Of a stretch of 64,000 bases of DNA, positions 26,347 through 37,200 are shown piece after piece. The first letter of the stretch is position 1. Each line of letters begins with the position of its first letter. Below the pieces are notes generated by a model. It ran no database searches. It was not told the origin of the DNA and was given only the letters and a program-made list of their open reading frames with translations. The translations under genes were made by a program, and so were the position numbers. Source of the DNA: Marinobacterium aestuarii (GTDB taxonomy: Bacteria; Pseudomonadota; Gammaproteobacteria; Pseudomonadales; Balneatricaceae); assembly GCF_001651805.1 (NCBI RefSeq), contig NZ_CP015839.1, forward strand, positions 4,588,001 through 4,652,000. Reading direction: 5' to 3'.

Positions 26347-26823
26347 CTAATCACTAATCGGCAACTCAGTGGTGTACTTCTTCTGGCGCAGCACCAGCGA
26401 GCTGTTGGTCGACTTGACACCCTTGAGCTTGAGCAGCTTTTGCATCATGAAGCGCTCCAGCGCTTCCATGTCCTGGGCAACGATGCGCAGCAGGTAGTCT
26501 TCACTGCCGGTGATGGCGTAGCACTCCATCACCTCCGGCGACTGCTCGACAAACTCATCAATCGCAGCAATGCTGGCGTCGCTGTGATCCAGCAGCGACA
26601 GGTGGATAAAGGCCATGGTTTGCATGCCCAGCTTGTGGCTGTCCAGCAGGGCCACATAACGGTTGATAACGCCGCTGTCCTCGAGCTTTTTAAGCCGCCG
26701 CCAGCAGGGTGCGGTGGACAGACTGGTGCGCTCGGCCAGTTCCTGATTGCTGATACGGCCGTTGCGCTGCAATTCGCGCAGCATACGGCGATCCGTTTTA
26801 TCCAGTTTAATTGTTTCAGACAT
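26347..26823 (-). CDS. Lrp/AsnC-family transcriptional regulator
   Basis: ATG at 26823 (MSETIKLDKTDRRMLRELQR) gives 158 residues; an upstream in-frame start is unlikely because it lies inside the operator palindrome. The N-terminal HTH (NQELAERTSLSTAPCWRRLK) is followed by a RAM effector-binding domain with VMECYAITGSEDYLLRIVA. It is divergent from phhA and likely controls phenylalanine catabolism in response to an aromatic amino acid; the ligand is inferred from position only. Confidence 0.9.
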   Translation of the reverse strand: MSETIKLDKTDRRMLRELQRNGRISNQELAERTSLSTAPCWRRLKKLEDSGVINRYVALLDSHKLGMQTMAFIHLSLLDHSDASIAAIDEFVEQSPEVMECYAITGSEDYLLRIVAQDMEALERFMMQKLLKLKGVKSTNSSLVLRQKKYTTELPISD

Positions 26824-26842
26824 TTTATTTCTCAAAATAAAA
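26823..26842. promoter_or_regulatory. AT-rich palindrome at the start of the Lrp-type gene
   Basis: A perfect inverted repeat TTTTATTT (26823-26830) CTCA AAATAAAA (26835-26842) overlaps the ribosome-binding region of the regulator gene in the 131-bp spacer shared with phhA. A-T-rich dyads of this size are typical Lrp/AsnC targets, so autoregulation is plausible. Confidence 0.4.
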
Positions 26843-26954
26843 TATATAGGCAATATCCTTTCAAAGATTGCGGTGTTTTGTACAACAGCGCAAGCAAATT
26901 TCCCGCGCTCTTCGATACTCTAATGAGGTATGGAATGCTGTTCAGGAGCCCACC

Positions 26955-27752
26955 ATGAAAACCACAAGCCGCTACCAGGCTCACCAACCCGACGCCCAGG
27001 GCATGATTCCCTACAGCGCCGAGGAAGACGCGGTCTGGAAGATTCTGTTCAGCCCTCAGCAGGCACGGGCCAAGCGCTATTGCAGCCGGGTATTCACCGA
27101 GGGCCTGGCCCAGCTGGCACTGAGCCCGCAGCGGATTCCACAGTGCGTCGAGGTATCACAACGCCTGCAGCAGGCAACGGGCTGGAGCGTCACGCCGGTC
27201 CCTGCGCTGATCGGTTTCGACCGTTTCTATCAGCTGCTGTCCGCCCGCATCTTCCCGGCGGCCTCCTTTATCCGTTCGCGCGATGAACTGGAATACCTGC
27301 AGGAGCCGGATATTTTTCACGAGATCTTCGGCCACACCCCCTTGCTGGCCCATCCGCAGATCGCCGAATTTTCGCACCACATAGGCGTGCTGGGCACCCA
27401 GGCCCGCCCTCAGGATCATGTCTGGCTGGCCCGGCTCTACTGGTTTACCGTAGAGTTTGGCCTGATTCGCGAAAACGGCGGCCTCAAGGCCCTGGGCGCC
27501 GGGCTTGCGTCTTCGGCCAGCGAGCTGCCCTACGCCATCGAAAGCCCGCAGGCACAGCGCCAGCCGTTTGATTTGATGGATGTGTTGCGCACGCCCTATC
27601 GAATCGACATTCACCAGCCCCTGTACTTTGTGCTCGAAGGCATCGACCAGCTACGCGACCTGATCAGCACCGACATACTGGGGACTATCCACCATGCCCA
27701 GGCACTGGGGCTGCATCCGCCCCGCTACGCTCCCAAAGCCACGCTAAACTGA
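26955..27752 (+). CDS. phhA: Phenylalanine 4-monooxygenase PhhA
   Basis: ATG at 26955 with AGGAG 5' gives 265 residues, the size of single-domain bacterial phenylalanine hydroxylases. The Fe(II) ligands are visible: H122 and H127 (FHEIFGHTPL) and E167 (YWFTVEFGL). It hydroxylates L-phenylalanine to L-tyrosine using tetrahydropterin and O2. phhB follows 79 bp downstream and recycles the pterin. The Lrp-type gene diverges upstream and is the likely regulator. Confidence 0.96.
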   Translation: MKTTSRYQAHQPDAQGMIPYSAEEDAVWKILFSPQQARAKRYCSRVFTEGLAQLALSPQRIPQCVEVSQRLQQATGWSVTPVPALIGFDRFYQLLSARIFPAASFIRSRDELEYLQEPDIFHEIFGHTPLLAHPQIAEFSHHIGVLGTQARPQDHVWLARLYWFTVEFGLIRENGGLKALGAGLASSASELPYAIESPQAQRQPFDLMDVLRTPYRIDIHQPLYFVLEGIDQLRDLISTDILGTIHHAQALGLHPPRYAPKATLN

Positions 27753-27831
27753 TGCACTAAAACAGCAGTCTCAATTGTAACGCCAGCCTTCTTCACGGCG
27801 GCAATCCACGAACACCAAGGAGGACATCCCC

Positions 27832-28182
27832 ATGAGCGACTCATTCTGCGATCTTGCCGGCCAGACCTGCGTACCCTGCGAAGGTGGCATTGCGGCACTG
27901 ACTGCTGCCGAAGCCAAGGCATTAATGCCCCAGCTGCACCAGGACTGGGAGCTGGCCGATGATGCCAGCTATATAGAACGGGATTTTCGCTTCAAGGGCT
28001 TTGCCAAGGCTGTATATACCACCAATGCCGCCTGCTTTCTGGCCGACCAGCAAAACCACCACCCGGATATTCGCATGGGCTGGGGTTACTGTACGGTGCG
28101 TTTTTGCACCCACGCCGTGAACGGCCTGTCGGATAACGACTTTATCTGTGCCGCCAAGCTGGATGCCATCGTCGGCAACTGA
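27832..28182 (+). CDS. phhB: Pterin-4a-carbinolamine dehydratase PhhB
   Basis: This 116-residue protein is preceded by AAGGAGGA. It contains the PCD/DCoH signature: DFRFKGFAKAVYTTNAACFL, then the catalytic NHHPDIRMGWGYCTVRFCTH (two His followed by Pro-Asp) and GLSDNDFICAAKLD. It dehydrates 4a-hydroxytetrahydropterin made by PhhA. A bidirectional terminator at 28201 closes the phhAB unit. Confidence 0.95.
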   Translation: MSDSFCDLAGQTCVPCEGGIAALTAAEAKALMPQLHQDWELADDASYIERDFRFKGFAKAVYTTNAACFLADQQNHHPDIRMGWGYCTVRFCTHAVNGLSDNDFICAAKLDAIVGN

Positions 28183-28200
28183 GCCCGCTGCCCAGACACA

Positions 28201-28225
28201 AAAAAGCCGGCATCAGCCGGCTTTT
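28201..28225. terminator. Bidirectional intrinsic terminator between phhB and the giant adhesin gene
   Basis: AAAAAGCCGGC (28201-28211), loop ATCA, GCCGGCTTTT (28216-28225). A-runs and T-runs on both sides let it end phhAB on the plus strand and the adhesin gene on the minus strand, whose stop is 25 bp away. Confidence 0.85.
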
Positions 28226-28249
28226 GGGTTTCAGGCCAGACAACAGGCG

Positions 28250-31200
28250 CTAGCTGTTGTCCACCGTCAGATTGCCGCTGGCAATCAGCGCATCTATATC
28301 AGTACCGCTAAGGTCGGTCAGGTTAATCACCTGATCTGCCTTGGTTGCCGCCTCGCTTGCATCAGCAGCATTCATATTGCCGCTGGTGCTGACGTAAAGC
28401 GTGCTGTCGGTGCCGTTGTCATCCAGATACAGATAGGCATCCAGGGTCGCCTCGGTTTCACCAACCAGCAGATCCGACAGATCAAGCACATCACCTTCCG
28501 ATGGATTGAAGTCCGTCACCGTATCTTCGGCGAACAGGCCTGATCCCACGCCACCCTCATCACCATCGCTCCAGACGAAGAGATCCGCACCATCGTGCCC
28601 CGTGAGGATATCGTTGCTGGCGGTGCCAAAGAGCGTATCGCTGCCCGAAGTGCCCTCGATCAGCGCCGAACCGTTGTCCGTGGCGTTCACATTCACCGAG
28701 AAGCTGGCCGAGGCCGAGTCGCCATCCGAATCGGATCCGCTGAGCGTGAAGTCCAGCGCATAGTCATCCGGGAACTCGCTGGTGACGTACTTGCCGGACA
28801 AGCCGGTGATCTTGAAGCTGACACCAGCATTCGCCGGGAACAGCTGCATATATTCCACCTCCCGCGACGGATCCGCTGCCATGGTGATGCTGTAATCAGC
28901 CCCGATCGCTTCAGCATAAGTATCGTCAGGGCCAGTGGTGTAGTGAATTCTGATACCGACCGTATCAGTGATCTTCACGCCCGCGGTGTTGGAAATCTGG
29001 ATGGTCAGTTCCGACAGCACCCCGGTTCGGCCTGCCACCTGCTGCACGTCAAAGCGCAGCACATCAGTCTTGTTGCCATGCATGACGTTATCGCTCACCC
29101 CCAGATCGGTGGACGAGATGGTCAGCGTATCGGCAACCCCCTGCGACTTCCCGGTCACCACAATCTCAAACTCGCCACCGAACTGGGCCGCGCCGAAGGT
29201 GTATGAGGCCAGGTTCGAGCCCCCGGAAATGCCGCTCAGCAAGCTGGATGTTTCCTTCTCGATCACCGGGTCCGGCGTGACCATGTTGAAGTCATAGGTG
29301 CCATCGGCGTTGACCTGCAGCGTAAAGAAGGTGAATGAATCCCCACCTTCTTCATACAGGCCCTTGTACAGCTGGTAGCTGGCATTCGAGCCCGCCGCAT
29401 CATGCTCAAGGCTGTAGCCGGGCCTTGCATTGGTCCACTGCAGCGCACTGCCATCAAAGCTGTCAGCAAAGGACTGCACATCAGCCCCGACATCGAACGC
29501 ATAAGTGCCGCTATAAGTACCGGTCTCATTGGCGATCGCCAGGTTAGTCGTCGCCAGCGACGGACCATCATCCGCGAACTGGACGTTCCCGCCCAGGTCG
29601 ATGGTTTTGGTGCTGGTCGCCGAATCGCCATCACCATCGGTGATCGAATAGGTGACCTGGAGGTTCACCAGACCATTGCTCAGAATCAGCACATCACTCT
29701 CAAAACCCGACGTACTGGCCGTAGCATGATCCAGCGCCTGATGCTGGCTTAGAGTCACTTTGCCATCAGCGTCGACACTGAGACTGAACACCACCGAGGC
29801 ATCCACACTGCCAGGATTGGTGGTCGCCGTTGAACCTACCAGGGTGCCGTCTGCCAGGGTGTACAGATACACCGCTTCGGAACCGCTGGTCAGCAGACTG
29901 TCGGCTCCCTGGGACGTCAGGCTCAGCACATAACTGAGTCCGCTGGCCTGAACACTATCAGCACCGGAGCTCAGCGAAGCAATGATGGCAACCCCAAAGG
30001 CCGCATTGCTGGTTGCTGTATCGGTCAGACTACCGACCGTGTCAGCATCCTGCGTTTTAAGGGTTACCCGGCTATCACTGCCGATTGTCAGAGTGACCGT
30101 CGGACCATCATCCGCGAAGCTGACCGTGCCCCCCAGGTCGACGCTCTGGCTATTGCTGGTACTGTCACCATCATTGTCGGTGATTGTGGCCGTACCGGTC
30201 AGGTTCACCAGGTTACTGGCAAGACTCAGTACATCATCGTCATAAGCGCCTTCGGTCTCGGCAATACCGTGATCCAGCGCCGCATACTGACTCAGAGTGA
30301 CGACACCTGCACTGTCCACACCCAGACTGAATACCACTGCGTCATCGATAACCACCGGGGCTGTTGGGCTGGTACTGCCAACAATGGTGCCGTCGGCCAG
30401 CTGATACAATTTGACAGCAACGCCGCCACTCTTAAGACCGGATGCCGTACCTGAAACGACGCTCAGACTCAGCGCATAATTCCAGCTGATGGCGCCGGAC
30501 TGACCATCAGCCCCGCCTGCGCTACTGCTAACACTGAAGACGCCGTCAAATGCCGCTGCACTGGTGGCCGTATCAGGGTTTGCATCATCCCCCGTATCCG
30601 CGTCCTGCGTCAGCAGGCTGACACCATCAAGACTGCCGGCGGCAACACTGATGCTCGGCACATCGTCGATGATGTCGATGGTGATAGTGCTGTCAGCGGA
30701 GCTGAGGCTGCCGTCGAACACGCTGAGGCTGAACGTGTCCTGCTCGGTGACGCCGTCCACGTCGCTGGTCGGACCGCTCAGCTGGTAGCTGTAGCCGGCC
30801 ACACCGGTGCTGCTGTTGTAGCTGTCGATGGTCAGGTTGCCATGACCGTTGGCACCGGGGATGACGCTGCCGACCAGGTCGGCGATGGCGATGGTGGTGC
30901 CGTTGATGGTGAGGCTCACCAAGTCATCCAGGCCATCGGCGTCGGACAGGGTGAAGCTGCCGGTGGCGGCATCGCTGCCATCGCCCGCGGCGGAACCGCC
31001 GGCCAGACCCGCTTCGTTGACGCTGTCGTTGCCGCCGCCCACGTTACCCGGATCCACGCTTACACCCGGACCGTCGTTGCTGCCGTTGATGGTCAGGGTC
31101 AGGGTCGCGGTGTCGGTGTCGCCATCGGCATCGGTGATCTGGTAGCTGAACGTCTCGGTCAGGCTCTGACCGTCGTCCAGCCCCTGCACCGCGGCGTTGC

Positions 31201-34200
31201 TGGTGTTGAGCGTATAGCTGTAGCCGCCGTTACCGTTGTCGGTGAAGCTGCCGTACTGGCCAGTGGTGCTGCCGGTCCACTGCACGAAGGTCACCGGGGC
31301 ATCGGCACCGGCTTCATCGTTGGCGTGCAGGTCGTTATCCAGCACGTTGCCGCTGATGGCGGCGCTGGCGTCTTCGCCCAGGCTGTTGCTGTCATCCACC
31401 GCCAGCGGTACATCGTCGGTGATGTCGATGGTGATGGTGCTGTCAGCGGAGCTGAGGCTGCCGTCGAACACGCTCAGGCTGAACGTATCCTGCTCGGTGA
31501 CGCCGTCCACGTCGCTGGTCGGACCGCTCAGCTGGTAGCTGTAGCCGGCCACGCCGGTGCTGCTGTTGTAGCTGTCGATGGTCAGGTTGCCATGACCGTT
31601 GGCACCGGGGATGACGCTGCCGACCAGGTCGGCGATGGCGATGGTGGTGCCGTTGATGGTGACGCTGACCAGGTCATCCAGGCCATCGGCGTCGGACAGG
31701 GTGAAGCTGCCGGTGGCGGCATCGCTGCCATCGCCGGCGGCGGAACCGCCGGCCAGACCCGCTTCGTTGACGCTGTCGTTGCCGCCGCCCACGTTACCCG
31801 GATCCACGCTTACACCCGGACCGTCGTTGCTGCCGTTGATGGTCAGGGTCAGGGTCGCGGTGTCGGTGTCGCCATCGGCATCGGTGATCTGGTAGCTGAA
31901 CGTCTCGGTCAGGCTCTGACCGTCGTCCAGCCCCTGCACCGCGGCGTTGCTGGTGTTGAGCGTATAGCTGTAGCCGCCGTTACCGTTGTCGGTGAAGCTG
32001 CCGTACTGGCCAGTGGTGCTGCCGGTCCACTGCACGAAGGTCACCGGGGCATCGGCACCGGCTTCATCGTTGGCGTGCAGGTCGTTATCCAGCACGTTGC
32101 CGCTGATGGCGGCGCTGGCGTCTTCGCCCAGGCTGTTGCTGTCATCCACCGCCAGCGGTACATCGTCGGTGATGTCGATGGTGATGGTGCTGTCAGCGGA
32201 GCTGAGGCTGCCGTCGAACACGCTCAGGCTGAACGTATCCTGCTCGGTGACGCCGTCCACGTCGCTGGTCGGACCGCTCAGCTGGTAGCTGTAGCCGGCC
32301 ACACCGGTGCTGCTGTTGTAGCTGTCGATGGTCAGGTTGCCATGACCGTTGGCACCGGGGATGACGCTGCCGACCAGGTCGGCGATGGCGATGGTGGTGC
32401 CGTTGATGGTGACGCTGACCAGGTCATCCAGGCCATCGGCGTCGGACAGGGTGAAGCTGCCGGTGGCGGCATCGCTGCCATCGCCGGCGGCGGAACCGCC
32501 GGCCAGACCCGCTTCGTTGACGCTGTCGTTGCCGCCGCCCACGTTACCCGGATCCACGCTTACACCCGGACCGTCGTTGCTGCCGTTGATGGTCAGGGTC
32601 AGGGTCGCGGTGTCGGTGTCGCCATCGGCATCGGTGATCTGGTAGCTGAACGTCTCGGTCAGGCTCTGACCGTCGTCCAGCCCCTGCACCGCGGCGTTGC
32701 TGGTGTTGAGCGTATAGCTGTAGCCGCCGTTACCGTTGTCGGTGAAGCTGCCGTACTGGCCAGTGGTGCTGCCGGTCCACTGCACGAAGGTCACCGGGGC
32801 ATCGGCACCGGCTTCATCGTTGGCGTGCAGGTCGTTATCCAGCACGTTGCCGCTGATGGCGGCGCTGGCGTCTTCGCCCAGGCTGTTGCTGTCATCCACC
32901 GCCAGCGGTACATCGTCGGTGATGTCGATGGTGATGGTGCTGTCAGCGGAGCTGAGGCTGCCGTCGAACACGCTCAAGCTGAACGTATCCTGCTCGGTGA
33001 CGCCGTCCACGTCGCTGGTCGGACCGCTCAGCTGGTAGCTGTAGCCGGCCACGCCGGTGCTGCTGTTGTAGCTGTCGATGGTCAGGTTGCCGTGACCGTT
33101 GGCACCGGGGATGACGCTGCCGACCAGGTCGGCGATGGCGATGGTGGTGCCGTTGATGGTGACGCTGACCAGGTCATCCAGGCCATCGGCGTCGGACAGG
33201 GTGAACGTGCCGGTGGCGGCATCGCTGCCATCGCCGGCGGCGGAACCGCCGGCCAGACCCGCTTCGTTGACGCTGTCGTTGCCGCCGCCCACGTTACCCG
33301 GATCCACGCTTACACCCGGACCGTCGTTGCTGCCGTTGATGGTCAGGGTCAGGGTCGCGGTGTCGGTGTCGCCATCGGCATCGGTGATCTGGTAGCTGAA
33401 CGTCTCGGTCAGGCTCTGACCGTCGTCCAGCCCCTGCACCGCGGCGTTGCTGGTGTTGAGCGTATAGCTGTAGCCGCCGTTACCGTTGTCGGTGAAGCTG
33501 CCGTACTGGCCAGTGGTGCTGCCGGTCCACTGCACGAAGGTCACCGGGGCATCGGCACCGGCTTCATCGTTGGCGTGCAGGTCGTTATCCAGCACGTTGC
33601 CGCTGATGGCGGCGCTGGCGTCTTCGCCCAGGCTGTTGCTGTCATCCACCGCCAGCGGTACATCGTCGGTGATGTCGATGGTGATAGTGCTGTCAGCGGA
33701 GCTGAGGCTGCCGTCGAACACGCTCAGGCTGAACGTATCCTGCTCGGTGACGCCGTCCACGTCGCTGGTCGGGCCGCTCAGCTGGTAGCTGTAGCCGGCC
33801 ACACCGGTGCTGCTGTTGTAGCTGTCGATGGTCAGGTTGCCATGACCGTTGGCACCGGGGATGACGCTGCCGACCAGGTCGGCGATGGCGATGGTGGTGC
33901 CGTTGATGGTGACGCTGACCAGGTCATCCAGGCCATCGGCGTCGGACAGGGTGAACGTGCCGGTGGCGGCATCGCTGCCATCGCCGGCGGCGGAACCGCC
34001 GGCCAGACCCGCTTCGTTGACGCTGTCGTTGCCGCCGCCCACGTTACCCGGATCCACGCTTACACCCGGACCGTCGTTGCTGCCGTTGATGGTCAGGGTC
34101 AGGGTCGCGGTGTCGGTGTCGCCATCGGCATCGGTGATCTGGTAGCTGAACGTCTCGGTCAGGCTCTGACCGTCGTCCAGCCCCTGCACCGCGGCGTTGC

Positions 34201-37200
34201 TGGTGTTGAGCGTATAGCTGTAGCCGCCGTTACCGTTGTCGGTGAAGCTGCCGTACTGGCCAGTGGTGCTGCCGGTCCACTGCACGAAGGTCACCGGGGC
34301 ATCGGCACCGGCTTCATCGTTGGCGTGCAGGTCGTTATCCAGCACGTTGCCGCTGATGGCGGCGCTGGCGTCTTCGCCCAGGCTGTTGCTGTCATCCACC
34401 GCCAGCGGTACATCGTCGGTGATGTCGATGGTGATGGTGCTGTCAGCGGAGCTGAGGCTGCCGTCGAACACGCTCAGGCTGAACGTATCCTGCTCGGTGA
34501 CGCCGTCCACGTCGCTGGTCGGACCGCTCAGCTGGTAGCTGTAGCCGGCCACACCGGTGGCGCTGTTGTAGCTGTCGATGGTCAGGTTGCCATGACCGTT
34601 GGCACCGGGGATGACGCTGCCGACCAGGTCGGCGATGGCGATGGTGGTGCCGTTGATGGTGACGCTGACCAGGTCGTCCAGGCCATCGGCGTCGGACAGG
34701 GTGAACGTGCCGGTGGCGGCATCGCTGCCATCGCCGGCGGCGGAACCGCCGGCAAGACCGGCTTCGTTGACGCTGTCATCAGGGCCCGCGGCACCGTTCT
34801 GGCCGTTACCCGGGTCCACGCTTACACCCGGACCGTCGTTGCTGCCGTTGATGGTCAGGGTCAGGGTCGCGGTGTCGGTGTCGCCATCGGCATCGGTGAT
34901 CTGGTAGCTGAACGTCTCGGTCAGGCTCTGACCGTCGTCCAGCCCCTGCACCGCCGCATTGCTGGTGTTGAGCGTGTAGCTGTAGTCGCCGTTACCGTTG
35001 TCGGTGAAGCTGCCGTACTGGCCGCTGGTGCTGCCGGTCCACTGCACGAAGGTCACCGGGGCATCGGCACCGGCTTCGCCGTTGGCGTGCAGGTCGTTGT
35101 CCAGCACGTTGCCGCTGATGGCGGCGCTGGCGTCTTCGCCCAGGCTCTTGCCGTCGTCTACCGCCAGCGGTACATCGTCGGTGATGTCGATGGTGATGGT
35201 GCTGTCGGCGGAGCTGAGGCTGCCATCGAACACGCTCAGGCTGAACGTGTCCTGCTCGGTAACACCGTCAACGTCGCTGGTCGGACCGCTCAGCTGGTAG
35301 CTGTAGCCGGCCACACCGGTGGCGCTGTTGTAGCTGTCGATGGTCAGGCTGCCGTGACCGTTGGCACCGGGGATGACGCTGCCGACCAGGTCGGCGATGG
35401 CGATGGTGGTGCCGTTGATGGTGACGCTGACCAGGTCATCCAGGCCATCGGCGTCGGACAGGGTGAAGCTGCCGGTGGCGGCATCGCTGCCATCGCCGGC
35501 GGCGGAACCGCCGGCCAGACCCGCTTCGTTGACGCTGTCGTTGCCGCCGCCCACGTTACCCGGATCCACGCTTACACCCGGACCGTCGTTGCTGCCGTTG
35601 ATGGTCAGGGTCAGGGTCGCGGTGTCGGTGTCGCCATCGGCATCGGTGATCTGGTAGCTGAACGTCTCGGTCAGGCTCTGACCGTCGTCCAGCCCCTGCA
35701 CCGCGGCGTTGCTGGTGTTGAGCGTATAGCTGTAGCCGCCGTTACCGTTGTCGGTGAAGCTGCCGTACTGGCCAGTGGTGCTGCCGGTCCACTGCACGAA
35801 GGTCACCGGGGCATCGGCACCGGCTTCATCGTTGGCGTGCAGGTCGTTGTCCAGCACGTTGCCGCTGATGGCGGCGCTGGCGTCTTCGCCCAGGCTGTTG
35901 CTGTCATCCACCGCCAGCGGTACATCGTCGGTGATGTCGATGGTGATGGTGCTGTCAGCGGAGCTGAGGCTGCCGTCGAACACGCTCAGGCTGAACGTAT
36001 CCTGCTCGGTGACGCCGTCCACGTCGCTGGTCGGACCGCTCAGCTGGTAGCTGTAGCCGGCCACGCCGGTGCTGCTGTTGTAGCTGTCGATGGTCAGGCT
36101 GCCATGACCGTTGGCACCGGGGATGACGCTGCCGACCAGGTCGGCGATGGCGATGGTGGTGCCGTTGATGGTGACGCTGACCAGGTCATCCAGGCCATCG
36201 GCGTCGGACAGGGTGAAGCTGCCGGTGGCGGCATCGCTGCCATCGCCGGCGGCGGAACCGCCGGCCAGACCCGCTTCGTTGACGCTGTCGTTGCCGCCAC
36301 CCACGTTACCCGGATCCACGCTTACACCCGGACCGTCGTTGCTGCCGTTGATGGTCAGGGTCAGGGTCGCGGTGTCGGTGTCGCCATCGGCATCGGTGAT
36401 CTGGTAGCTGAACGTCTCGGTCAGGCTCTGACCGTCGTCCAGCCCCTGCACCGCGGCGTTGCTGGTGTTGAGCGTATAGCTGTAGCCGCCGTTACCATTG
36501 TCGGTGAAGCTGCCGTACTGGCCAGTGGTGCTGCCGGTCCACTGCACGAAGGTCACCGGGGCATCGGCACCGGCTTCATCGTTGGCGTGCAGGTCGTTAT
36601 CCAGCACGTTGCCGCTGATGGCGGCGCTGGCGTCTTCGCCCAGGCTCTTGCCGTCGTCTACCGCCAGCGGTACATCGTCGGTGATGTCGATGGTGATGGT
36701 GCTGTCAGCGGAGCTGAGGCTGCCATCGAACACGCTCAGGCTGAACGTGTCCTGCTCGGTAACACCGTCAACGTCGCTGGTCGGACCGCTCAGCTGGTAG
36801 CTGTAGCCGGCCACACCGGTGGCGCTGTTGTAGCTGTCGATGGTCAGGTTGCCATGACCGTTGGCACCGGGGATGACGCTGCCGACCAGGTCGGCGATGG
36901 CGATGGTGGTACCGTTGATGGTGACGCTGACCAGGTCATCCAGGCCATCGGCGTCGGACAGGGTGAAGCTGCCGGTGGCGGCATCGCTGCCATCGCCGGC
37001 GGCGGAACCGCCGGCCAGACCCGCTTCGTTGACGCTGTCGTTGCCGCCGCCCACGTTACCCGGATCCACGCTTACACCCGGACCGTCGTTGCTGCCGTTG
37101 ATGGTCAGGGTCAGGGTCGCGGTGTCGGTGTCGCCATCGGCATCGGTGATCTGGTAGCTGAACGTCTCGGTCAGGCTCTGACCGTCGTCCAGCCCCTGCA

